Source: Planctomycetota bacterium
GTDB taxonomy: Bacteria; Planctomycetota; UBA8108; JACQVS01
Assembly (NCBI GenBank): GCA_028280485.1
Contig: JANQLS010000057.1
Coordinates: 56,327-120,326 of the forward strand
Length of the DNA: 64,000 nucleotides
Direction of reading: 5' to 3'
Under the pieces are notes generated by a model that saw only the letters and a list, made by a program, of their open reading frames with translations, had not been told where the DNA came from and made no database searches. Of this stretch, positions 44,979-53,232 are shown piece after piece. The translations under genes were made by a program, and so were the position numbers. How positions within the stretch are numbered: position 1 is the first letter of the stretch; each line of letters opens with the position of its first letter.

Positions 44979-45989
44979 ATGAGCCTTAACTTCTCAATTC
45001 TCTCTTCACCTCGTTCACTCATTTTAAAATGGGTCGCCATCACTTTTTTGGCTTTACTGATCGTATTTCCTCAATCTCTTAGAGCCGACTCTTCTCAAAA
45101 ATTGAAATCAGCTTTTTTAGGCGACTGGCATCTTCAGCTCGAAGAAGAAGGAAAAAAGAAACCCGTACTCTTGTTGATCAATAGGCTCTCGAACTCGAAG
45201 CTTCAGGGAGAATGGGTCGATAGTCAGCGTGCACAAAAACATGTGGAAATTAAAGAACAGGATAAAAACATCAAGCTTTCGATCCCAACCTCGGGAATGG
45301 CTTGGGAATGCTTACTAAAACTCAATAACGACTCGCTTTCTGGGAAATTAAATACCGACAAAAAGACCTACATGGTTCGAGGAAAAAAGATCCCCACCGT
45401 CGATACCGCCGAGGGGCGTTGGGCGATGTTTTACACGCGAGACAAAATTACGACCTCCCTGCTCATCAAAAAAGGATCTCAAGGTCAGCTCACGGGCAAT
45501 ATTTTAAGAAACGGAAAAACGGAGTCCTTGAAGTCGTTCAACTATTCTAATCGACAAGTCGCCTTCACCTGGATTCAGCAAGATGGAACTCCTTATACCT
45601 ATAAGGGAAAATTAGGATCGAGTAGTGTCCTCAACGGCTCTCTCAAAATTCCGGGCAAGGAAGCATCCTTTGCCATGATTCGAGTCGGCTATGAATACAT
45701 GGGTACTTGGGACATTCAATTGAGAAGTAAGACCCTAAAATTCAGTCAGCGTCTAAAAATCAATCCGGATCTCAGCGGTTGGTTTGGCGCCCTCCCCATC
45801 CGTGACGTCATCTCAACTAAAGACTCCGTTTCCTTTAAGGTCAAAGTTCCCTACAGTATTATGGCTGACTCTCCCAAGGCCCAGGGCTTCATGGAACTTC
45901 AATTCGAAGGTAAAGCAAAAGATGGCAAGCTTTCTGGGAAATTGACGAATAAAAAAATGAAATTCAATTTGAGTGGAAAAAGGAGATAA
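44979..45989 (+). CDS. Secreted beta-rich protein of unknown function
   Basis: The frame opens at GTG 44943; the ATG at 44979 has AGGAG eight bases upstream and gives a signal peptide (hydrophobic core VAITFLALLIVFPQSLRA). About 336 residues with three similar segments of the type 'GDWHLQLEEEGKKKPVLLLI', 'GRWAMFYTRDKITTSLLIK' and 'GTWDIQLRSKTLKFSQRLKI'. The pattern suggests three lipocalin-like or small beta-barrel units. No catalytic motif. The gene overlaps the 5' region of the kinase gene, whose ribosome-binding site lies across its stop codon, so both are co-expressed. It may be the extracellular ligand or cofactor for the kinase receptor. Confidence 0.75.
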   Translation: MSLNFSILSSPRSLILKWVAITFLALLIVFPQSLRADSSQKLKSAFLGDWHLQLEEEGKKKPVLLLINRLSNSKLQGEWVDSQRAQKHVEIKEQDKNIKLSIPTSGMAWECLLKLNNDSLSGKLNTDKKTYMVRGKKIPTVDTAEGRWAMFYTRDKITTSLLIKKGSQGQLTGNILRNGKTESLKSFNYSNRQVAFTWIQQDGTPYTYKGKLGSSSVLNGSLKIPGKEASFAMIRVGYEYMGTWDIQLRSKTLKFSQRLKINPDLSGWFGALPIRDVISTKDSVSFKVKVPYSIMADSPKAQGFMELQFEGKAKDGKLSGKLTNKKMKFNLSGKRR

Positions 45990-45996
45990 TTCTCCT
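45981..45996 (+). promoter_or_regulatory. Hairpin over the kinase gene ribosome-binding site
   Basis: AGGAGA (45981-45986) and TCTCCT (45991-45996) form a perfect 6-bp stem with a TAAT loop that holds the stop of the upstream gene. The stem contains the only Shine-Dalgarno (AGGAG) for the kinase ATG at 45997. Ribosomes finishing the upstream gene would open it, giving translational coupling. Confidence 0.6.
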
Positions 45997-48900
45997 ATGG
46001 CTTCTGAATTCCTCCCACCCCCTAAAGATCAACTCCTCGCCTTCGGGCGAGGGGAACTCGACCTCCATCAAATTGAAGAGATTCAAATCCAGCTTCGAGA
46101 CAATCCAGCGTGGTGTACCTTCTTAGAGGAGGTTCCAGATGACGAATGGTTGAAGTGGGTAAAAACTCTCATCGATGATTCTTATCAGGAATTTCAGCCA
46201 TTAGAACTGACGAGTGAGGAGACGGCGATCATTTCGAAAATTCAATCTTTGGACGTCGCAACCGTCTTTACAAGTAAAGACCTGAAAACCCCACTCCCTC
46301 GAAATTCGGCCATCCCCCAAGATCTCCTCGAGCACAATCGCTACCAAGTTTTAGAGTGTATCGGCCAAGGAGGCATGGGACGGGTGTTTCGCGCCGAGCA
46401 TCTCCTTATGCATCGCCAAGTGGCTCTCAAGGTCATCAATCAAGAACTCACCCGCCATCCCGAAATTCTTCAACGGTTTCAACGTGAAGTTCAAGCTGCG
46501 GCTTCCCTCTCCCATAAAAATATTGTTCAAGCTTACGATGCCGAAATGGCAGGGCAAACTCACTTCCTCGCGATGGAATACGTCGAGGGAACGGACTTAT
46601 CTGAACACGTAAAGACTCAAGGGCCCTTAGAAGTAGAAACGGCTTGCCACTATATTCAACAAGCGGCTGAAGGTTTAGAACACGCCCATCAACAAGGCAT
46701 GGTGCATCGAGATATCAAACCCCACAACTTGATGCTCACAGAAAATTCTACTTCTTCTGAAGCCTCCACCTCGAGCCCCGGGACAGTTAAGATCCTCGAT
46801 TTTGGATTAGCATCATTAACCGAAAAGATCACTCCCGTTCAGAGTATTCATAGCCAAGATGAAGCTTTAACTTCAGTAGGAACGATCATGGGAACTCCTG
46901 ATTACCTTTCTCCTGAACAATCTGAAGATGCTCATTCGGTCGATATTCGCTCCGATCTCTACAGCTTAGGAGCCACCTTCCACTTTTTACTGACGGGAAA
47001 ACCGCCCTTTCCGGAGGGAACGATCGATGAAAAATTAAAAGCCCATCTGAAAACCGAACCGGAACGAGTCGATACACTCCGTCCCGATGTACCTCCCGAA
47101 ATCGCTGACATCATCGCTAAACTCTTAAAGAAAGGCCCGCAGGATCGATTTCAAACTCCAACAGATCTGATCGAGGCCCTTCTCCCCTTCACCGACCCTG
47201 ACGCCCTAAAAGACGCACAGGCCACGCGTCAGTGGCAGGAAGAGAAGAAATCCTACGAATCGAAGGTGAAGTGGACGACCATCACCGCGCTTCTCACCGT
47301 CCTCGTTCTTTTTGTCTCCGGAGCGATCTATTACATAAAAACGGATAAGGGAACCCTCATTATCAATGCTCAAGATGAAGCGATCTCAGTTTCGATTCTT
47401 CAGAAGGGCGAAGAAGTTCAAGTGATCGACACTTTGACCGGGTCTCGCATTGTGAGCCTACCCAGCGGCACTTACGACGTGAAGTTAAAAGGCGAACAAA
47501 ATAAATTCACCCTCGACAAAGAGAAGGTGACCCTCACTCGCGATGGTAAGGTCATCGTGACGCTTTCAAAAATTATAAAAAGCCTACCTCCCCTTCCTGA
47601 GAATGCTATTGTGAATTCGATTGGTATTCGTCTCGTACCTCTTCCAAAAGGTCAGTTCAAGATGGGGTCGACCTCAAAAGAAAAACAACGCTTAGGGAAC
47701 GAGCACCAACATCCCGTCGTCCTCGATCAGGAAATCTATATGGGAATGTTTGAGGTCACCCAGCGCCAGTACCACCTCATCATGGGAAACAATCCCAGCG
47801 AGTTTGCTCCTTCCTCTCGATCGGCCGCTAATCAAAAGTTAATCGAAGGTTTAGACACTGCCCTGTTCCCAGTTGAAAATATAACTTATGAAGACGCCAT
47901 AGAGTTCTGCAAAAAGTTAACTCAACGAGAAGCTGAGCGAAACGCCGGCATCAAGTATCGCCTACCGACTGAAGCCGAATGGGAATACGCCTGCCGCGCC
48001 GGTACTCAAACTGTATTTCATTTTGGCATGTCGATCAACGGAGAGCGAGCCAATGTTTCGGGTCAACACCCCTACGGAACCAGTGAACTCGGCCCCGATT
48101 TAAAACGCCCAGCCCGAGTAGGAACGTATTCCCCCAACGCTTTCAATCTGTATGACATGCATGGCAATGTTCGAGAGTGGTGTAGTGATTGGTTCAGTCC
48201 CGACTATTATCGAATCAGTAAAACCTTAAATCCTAAAGGACCGAGCCTTCCTTACAAAGGAGCTCATTACAATGATACAAGAGTCGTTCGAGGTGGAGGT
48301 TTTAACTCTTCAGGAAACTCCGCTCGATCTGCCGCGAGATCCTACCGAAGACCGACAGAACGTAATTCTGCCTTAGGATTTAGAGTCGTCTGTGAAATAG
48401 ATCGCCATCGAATGGATCGAATACCTCCACTCGTCGTACTTTCAGAAATTGAGGAAGCAGGAGGAGAGTATAAAATCAATCGAGGCAACCAGCTCATTCA
48501 AGCCTCCTTTATGAACAACTCCTTCGATGATGATGTTTTAAAGTCGATTGAAAACGAGAAATCGCTGAGAGATTTATACCTCCCCAACACCAATATCACT
48601 GATAAGGGGGTAGAGAAATATTTCAATGGCTTAGATAACCTCGTCAATCTTTACCTTCCGAATACTTCAATTTCAGATACCGCCATAAAAAAAATTGCAA
48701 CAATCCCTTCGCTCCGAGTTCTTTATCTCAACAATACAAAAGTGACAAATGAAGGCTTGAAAGAACTCAGCAAACTCACCAAGCTTTCAACTTTATCGTT
48801 AAATGGAACGAAGATTACTAATGAGGGACTCCCGTATCTTCAATCTCTCAGCCACTTGTACAATCTCAATCTGAATTCCACTGAAGTGAATGACGAAGGA

Positions 48901-49092
48901 TTGAAGCACTTAAACAGCCTCCCCAATCTCTCAAGCTTAACTCTTCAAGGAACTCAAGTCAGTGACAACGGCATCCCAATCCTCAAGACATTCTCCAAGC
49001 TTGTCATGCTCGATCTGAGAGAAACGAAGATCAGCTCAGAAGGGGTTGAGGAATTAAAAGCTCATTTCACCGAAGCGACGATCCGACACTGA
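45997..49092 (+). CDS. Membrane Ser/Thr protein kinase with FGE-like and LRR extracytoplasmic domains
   Basis: 1031 residues from ATG 45997 (frame open from GTG 45973). Residues 1-100 resemble the anti-sigma-like N-terminus of planctomycete kinases (LLAFGRGELDLHQIEEIQIQL) but lack the HxxxCxxC zinc finger. The kinase domain runs about 113-395: GQGGMGRVFRAE, VALKV, HRDIKPHN (His237), DFGLA, GTPDYLSPEQ, so it should be active. One TM at about 430-450 (TALLTVLVLFVSGAIYYI). Beyond it come a PEGA-like strand region, an FGE-like domain (about 540-800, KGQFKMGST, DMHGNVREWC, RGGGF; no Cys in the active-site loop) and seven or so leucine-rich repeats (LRDLYLPNTNITDKGVEKY onwards). Probably a sensor that signals inward, next to an ECF sigma. 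Confidence 0.93.
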   Translation: MASEFLPPPKDQLLAFGRGELDLHQIEEIQIQLRDNPAWCTFLEEVPDDEWLKWVKTLIDDSYQEFQPLELTSEETAIISKIQSLDVATVFTSKDLKTPLPRNSAIPQDLLEHNRYQVLECIGQGGMGRVFRAEHLLMHRQVALKVINQELTRHPEILQRFQREVQAAASLSHKNIVQAYDAEMAGQTHFLAMEYVEGTDLSEHVKTQGPLEVETACHYIQQAAEGLEHAHQQGMVHRDIKPHNLMLTENSTSSEASTSSPGTVKILDFGLASLTEKITPVQSIHSQDEALTSVGTIMGTPDYLSPEQSEDAHSVDIRSDLYSLGATFHFLLTGKPPFPEGTIDEKLKAHLKTEPERVDTLRPDVPPEIADIIAKLLKKGPQDRFQTPTDLIEALLPFTDPDALKDAQATRQWQEEKKSYESKVKWTTITALLTVLVLFVSGAIYYIKTDKGTLIINAQDEAISVSILQKGEEVQVIDTLTGSRIVSLPSGTYDVKLKGEQNKFTLDKEKVTLTRDGKVIVTLSKIIKSLPPLPENAIVNSIGIRLVPLPKGQFKMGSTSKEKQRLGNEHQHPVVLDQEIYMGMFEVTQRQYHLIMGNNPSEFAPSSRSAANQKLIEGLDTALFPVENITYEDAIEFCKKLTQREAERNAGIKYRLPTEAEWEYACRAGTQTVFHFGMSINGERANVSGQHPYGTSELGPDLKRPARVGTYSPNAFNLYDMHGNVREWCSDWFSPDYYRISKTLNPKGPSLPYKGAHYNDTRVVRGGGFNSSGNSARSAARSYRRPTERNSALGFRVVCEIDRHRMDRIPPLVVLSEIEEAGGEYKINRGNQLIQASFMNNSFDDDVLKSIENEKSLRDLYLPNTNITDKGVEKYFNGLDNLVNLYLPNTSISDTAIKKIATIPSLRVLYLNNTKVTNEGLKELSKLTKLSTLSLNGTKITNEGLPYLQSLSHLYNLNLNSTEVNDEGLKHLNSLPNLSSLTLQGTQVSDNGIPILKTFSKLVMLDLRETKISSEGVEELKAHFTEATIRH

Positions 49093-49246
49093 TAGATCCA
49101 ATCCTTTTCCCTTATAAATCCCCCTCCAATGATTTTTAATCGCTAAAAATTTGGTACGATAGTCGTAGCCAAATTCATCTGAATATCGGGAACGTGAATT
49201 TTAAAACTGAATCACCCAATCTCTGGCGAGAGGGGTTCCTCATATC

Positions 49247-51184
49247 ATGCGATTAATTAGAAAAACTCAAATTCTTATTCCAACCGCGATCTTTCTATTA
49301 GCTATCAGCCAATGCCTAACTTCAATCGCCCTTCCCCCTGAACGTCCCAACGTTCTCATGATCTTGGTCGATGATTTAAAACCCACCCTGGGTTGCTATG
49401 GCGATAAGACGGCCAAAACACCTCACATCGATCGCTTGGCTCAAGAGGGAATGCGTTTCGATTTGGCTTACTGCAATCAAGCAGTCTGCGCCCCTTCTCG
49501 CTTCACTCTCCTGTTGGGCTCACACTCGACCTCCACGGGATTGTATGGATTAGGTAGCCATCTCAGAAAAACTTTGCCTAATGCCATCACCCTCCCTCAA
49601 TACTTTGCGAAACATGGCTACCGAACAGAATCACTGGGAAAGGTTTTTCATGTGGGGCACGGTAATCTCGGCGACCCCGATTCATTCAGTGTTCCTCACT
49701 TCAAAGATAAAGTGATCGAGTACCTCGACCCTGAAAGTACGGACGGAGGAAAGCTCACCCGCGAAGAAGCCTTGTTTACAAACCAGAAACTGGGCCAGAT
49801 TAGATCGCTACCGCGCGGAGCGGCCTTCGAAGCACCCATAGCTAAAGATACAGATTACGCCGATGGGCGAGTGGCTGAAGAAACGATACGTCGACTTCAA
49901 GCCGCTAAAAAGAGGCAAAATGAAAAGGGAGGTGGGAAACCCTTTTTTATCGTGGCTGGTTTTGTTCGTCCTCATCTTCCCTTCAGTGCTCCCAAACGTT
50001 ATTGGGATCTCTACGATCCAAAAACTCTACCGATGCCCATTCACGAAAAGTTCCCAGTAGGGGCTCCTCAGGTGGCCTTAAAACGAGGGGGAGAAATCAA
50101 TGCCTACAAACCCGTACCGACCAACAAGCCCATCAGTCAAAAACTTAAGCGTCAATTGATCCACGGCTACTACGCGAGTACGAGCTATGTCGATGCTCAG
50201 ATTGGAAAAGTCACAGAGGCTCTTCGAGAACTTGAACTCGATAAAAACACCATCGTCGTCCTTTGGGGCGATCACGGATTCCATTTGGGTGATTTAGGAA
50301 TTTGGACAAAGCACACCAACTACGAACAAGCTAACCGAATCCCCATGATCATTGTCGCTCCAGGGGTAACAGAGGAAAAGAGTTTTACCAAGCAACTCGC
50401 TGAAAGCGTCGATATCTACCCCACTTTAGCGTCCTTAGCGGGATTACCCTCACCTAAAGGGCCTCAACCCATCGATGGTAAAAACCTAGTGCCCGTCTTG
50501 AAGAATCCTGATCAGCGAGTCCGTGATCACGCCTATCATGTTTACCCCAGACGGAGGATGCTCGGCCGAGCCATTCGAACGGAACGTTACCGATTAGTCG
50601 AATGGAAGGTGAAGGATGGATCTCAAGCAAAGGTCGAATACGAGCTTTATGATTATCAAAAGGATCCTCATGAAACGAAAAACCATGCCGAAGAGAATTC
50701 AAAGGTCTTGAAAGAGTTACTTAAAAAACTTCACACCTACCCCAAACCCGTCTCCACGAATAGAAGAAGAACTTCCAAGTCTCCTCAAATTGCAAAACGC
50801 CCCATTCAAATAGCAGCTCAAGTTCAATCCAAAAATCCACACGGAGTCGTCTTAGCTCAGGGAGGAATTGAAAGAGGCTACTCCCTTCATTTCATCAAAG
50901 GCAAAGCAGCATTCGATGTTCGGGTTCAAGGAAAGGTGTTTCGAGTGAGTTCAACCAAAACCTACTCCGGAACGATTGAACTTGAAGCCCATCTTCTTCC
51001 CAAAAAAATGGAACTCATCATAAATAAAAATGACCGTTATGAGATCCAATCTCCTGGCCTGATTCAAACTCAGCCCAAAGATGGTCTATCAATAGGCTAC
51101 GACGAACTCTCCCAAGCGGGAGACTATACCCCACCTAATAAGTTTAATGGGAAAGTGATTTCTACGGAGGTCGAGGCACAATGA
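49247..51184 (+). CDS. Secreted sulfatase, iduronate-2-sulfatase-like
   Basis: 645 residues with a signal peptide (residues 1-28). Catalytic motif CAPSR at 81-85, where Cys81 should be converted to formylglycine; metal-binding PNVLMILVDDLKP (34-46). Later motifs include GDHGFHLGDLGIWTKHTNYE and PHLPFSAPKRYWDLY, as in iduronate-sulfatase-like members. Expected to remove sulfate from glycans in the periplasm. A roughly 130-residue C-terminal extension follows the sulfatase core. The TGA overlaps the ATG of the DUF899 gene by 4 nt. Confidence 0.94.
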   Translation: MRLIRKTQILIPTAIFLLAISQCLTSIALPPERPNVLMILVDDLKPTLGCYGDKTAKTPHIDRLAQEGMRFDLAYCNQAVCAPSRFTLLLGSHSTSTGLYGLGSHLRKTLPNAITLPQYFAKHGYRTESLGKVFHVGHGNLGDPDSFSVPHFKDKVIEYLDPESTDGGKLTREEALFTNQKLGQIRSLPRGAAFEAPIAKDTDYADGRVAEETIRRLQAAKKRQNEKGGGKPFFIVAGFVRPHLPFSAPKRYWDLYDPKTLPMPIHEKFPVGAPQVALKRGGEINAYKPVPTNKPISQKLKRQLIHGYYASTSYVDAQIGKVTEALRELELDKNTIVVLWGDHGFHLGDLGIWTKHTNYEQANRIPMIIVAPGVTEEKSFTKQLAESVDIYPTLASLAGLPSPKGPQPIDGKNLVPVLKNPDQRVRDHAYHVYPRRRMLGRAIRTERYRLVEWKVKDGSQAKVEYELYDYQKDPHETKNHAEENSKVLKELLKKLHTYPKPVSTNRRRTSKSPQIAKRPIQIAAQVQSKNPHGVVLAQGGIERGYSLHFIKGKAAFDVRVQGKVFRVSSTKTYSGTIELEAHLLPKKMELIINKNDRYEIQSPGLIQTQPKDGLSIGYDELSQAGDYTPPNKFNGKVISTEVEAQ

Positions 51185-51915
51185 AAAACTCAGAAGTCGT
51201 CTCAAGGGAACAATGGTTAGAAGCTCGAATAGAACTTCTTAAAAAAGAAAAAGAATTCACCAAGCTCAGAGAAGAACTCACTCAAAAGAGACTAGATCTC
51301 CCCCGAGTTCTCATCGAAAAGGAATATACCTTTAAAGATTCTGAAGGAGAGCACAGCCTAAAAGATCTTTTTAAAGATCAAAGCCAGCTGATCATCTACC
51401 ACTTTATGTTTCATCCGGATTGGGAAGAAGGTTGTAAAGTCTGTTCGATGTTCATAGATCACTACCAAGCTCTCTACCCACACCTCTTAGCGCGGGATGT
51501 TCAACTCACCACCGCCTCTCGGGCACCATTAGAAAAAATCGAGTCTTTTAAAAAACGAATGGGCTGGGATGTTTCCTGGTATTCATCCTCAGAGAGTGAC
51601 TTCAACTGGGATTTCGGCGTGTCGTTTACTCAAGAGCAACTCGACACTCAAAACATGGTTTACAACTATCAAAAAGGGGCGAAATTTCCTGTCACTGAGG
51701 CACCTGGAATCAGTTCATTTTACAAGGACGCCGATGGAAATATCTATCACACCTACTCCTCCTTTGGTCGGGGCTTAGAAAACTTCCTCGGGATCTATAA
51801 TTTCTTAGATATCGCCCCCAAAGGTCGGGATGAAGCGGAACTCCCCTACCCGATGGCTTGGGTTCGACATCGGGATAAGTATGATGATGAAAGTTTTATT
51901 GATCCCTACCTTTAA
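51181..51915 (+). CDS. DUF899 thioredoxin-fold protein
   Basis: 244 residues, no signal peptide. Opens with REQWLEARIELLKKEKEFTK and KRLDLPRVLIEKEY, the usual DUF899 start, and continues with LIIYHFMFHPDWEEGCKVCSMF, which carries a Cys85-x2-Cys88 pair in the thioredoxin-like active region. Ends with PYPMAWVRHRDKYD, also typical. Probably a cytoplasmic redox or peroxiredoxin-like protein of unknown substrate. It overlaps the sulfatase gene by 4 nt (ATGA), so it is translated from the same mRNA, although the functional link is not clear. Confidence 0.9.
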   Translation: MKNSEVVSREQWLEARIELLKKEKEFTKLREELTQKRLDLPRVLIEKEYTFKDSEGEHSLKDLFKDQSQLIIYHFMFHPDWEEGCKVCSMFIDHYQALYPHLLARDVQLTTASRAPLEKIESFKKRMGWDVSWYSSSESDFNWDFGVSFTQEQLDTQNMVYNYQKGAKFPVTEAPGISSFYKDADGNIYHTYSSFGRGLENFLGIYNFLDIAPKGRDEAELPYPMAWVRHRDKYDDESFIDPYL

Positions 51916-52010
51916 TAGACTAAAAAAACCGTAACGAGTACCTCAAGCTGATCAATAATAGATAAATCTTAATTCAATCCTTTTCTCCCTAAAAACTATC
52001 CAATTCAATC

Positions 52011-53219
52011 ATGATTAGAAACTCTACGATCTTCCTCAGCCTAACTCTCCTTTTGTACATGAGTTCCTTCAGCTCAGCTTCAGACGGTACTGCTTCAGAC
52101 CAAGATGCGTATTACGAAGCTTTGATCAAACTTGAGATCCCCAAGAAAAAATCTAAACGCATCGAAGGTGGCGAGGAACATGTACCCTTTCGTATTTGGA
52201 TTCCGGGCGATCAAAAGATCATCCGAGGGGTCACCTTCAACCCTTTTTACACAAAAGCCGTCACCCAAAAACACTGGCAGTCCGCTTGTCGAATGTGGGG
52301 CTTCGGAATTCTTTCAAGTAATTTTTTCGGAGTGAAGAAAACCGAGTTTCCTTCAGTCATTCAAAAGGCACTAGAGAAATTCGCCAAAGAATCCAAGCAT
52401 CTGGAATTGGCTCAAGCCAAAATCGCTCCCTTGGGCATGTCGTCTGGAGCAGGCATGAGTGTGACCATTGGAAGTCTGATCCCAGAGCGAACCGTAGTGA
52501 TGGGACCCGTTTGTTTAGAGGTAGCACCTAAGAATGAAGCATCGATGACTATTCCCACAATGACCATCTTCGGAGAAAGGGATGGAAAGCAATACGAAAA
52601 ACTAACAGGCAAGCTCCCTCTCATTCGAGGTCAAGGCGGGCAATTCTCCATCGCCTGCCAGTGGCGTCGACGCCATGAATTTGGTCGTGCCAATAACTTA
52701 CTCTTTCCTCTATTTGATTCGGCCATCCGCGCCCGAATGAAAGATGGATCCAACAAACTCCTCACGATTAAACAAGATGCCGGATGGTTGGGAGATCTAT
52801 CTCATTGGCGAGATGATGTTGCTACGGTCGCTTCTTACAATGAGTTCAAGGGAGATAAATCTAAAGCCTGTTGGTTCCCCGACGAAAGAACTGCGCGAGC
52901 TTGGCAAGCTTTCGTCACGCGTCAACCCAAACTCGTCCTCACCGAGCCTCCAGGTTTAGGAGATGGTCAACCTTTCATCCTCCGTCACGTCGATGAAAAA
53001 CTAACCATCGCCGGGAAAACCAAAGGCAAGTTAGAACTCGAAGGTCCTATCGAAGTTTATGTCGCTACCGTTAAAGTTGGAAATCTTCAAGATGGCAAAC
53101 TTGAAACTCAGATTAAGTATCCCGGTATTTACCCCATCTACATGAAAGCAAAAGATAAAGCTGGCAAGACTTTCTTATCACGCCCCAATACAATCGTAGT
53201 TCATCCAAAGAAACAATAA
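52011..53219 (+). CDS. Exported alpha/beta-hydrolase-like protein
   Basis: 402 residues, signal peptide MIRNSTIFLSLTLLLYMSSFSSA. The segment APLGMSSGAGMSVTIGSLIP contains a GxSxG nucleophile elbow (Ser144), and the following strand TIPTMTIFGERDGKQYEKL looks like the Asp-bearing turn of an alpha/beta hydrolase. FVWC-type FGE features are absent. The C-terminal 90 residues (PKLVLTEPPGLGDGQPFIL onwards) look like an Ig-like domain. A similar layout occurs in planctomycete hydrolases of unknown substrate. Lies between two sulfatases, so de-esterification of sulfated glycans is a reasonable guess. Confidence 0.7.
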   Translation: MIRNSTIFLSLTLLLYMSSFSSASDGTASDQDAYYEALIKLEIPKKKSKRIEGGEEHVPFRIWIPGDQKIIRGVTFNPFYTKAVTQKHWQSACRMWGFGILSSNFFGVKKTEFPSVIQKALEKFAKESKHLELAQAKIAPLGMSSGAGMSVTIGSLIPERTVVMGPVCLEVAPKNEASMTIPTMTIFGERDGKQYEKLTGKLPLIRGQGGQFSIACQWRRRHEFGRANNLLFPLFDSAIRARMKDGSNKLLTIKQDAGWLGDLSHWRDDVATVASYNEFKGDKSKACWFPDERTARAWQAFVTRQPKLVLTEPPGLGDGQPFILRHVDEKLTIAGKTKGKLELEGPIEVYVATVKVGNLQDGKLETQIKYPGIYPIYMKAKDKAGKTFLSRPNTIVVHPKKQ

Positions 53220-53232
53220 CTCACTTTAAAAT

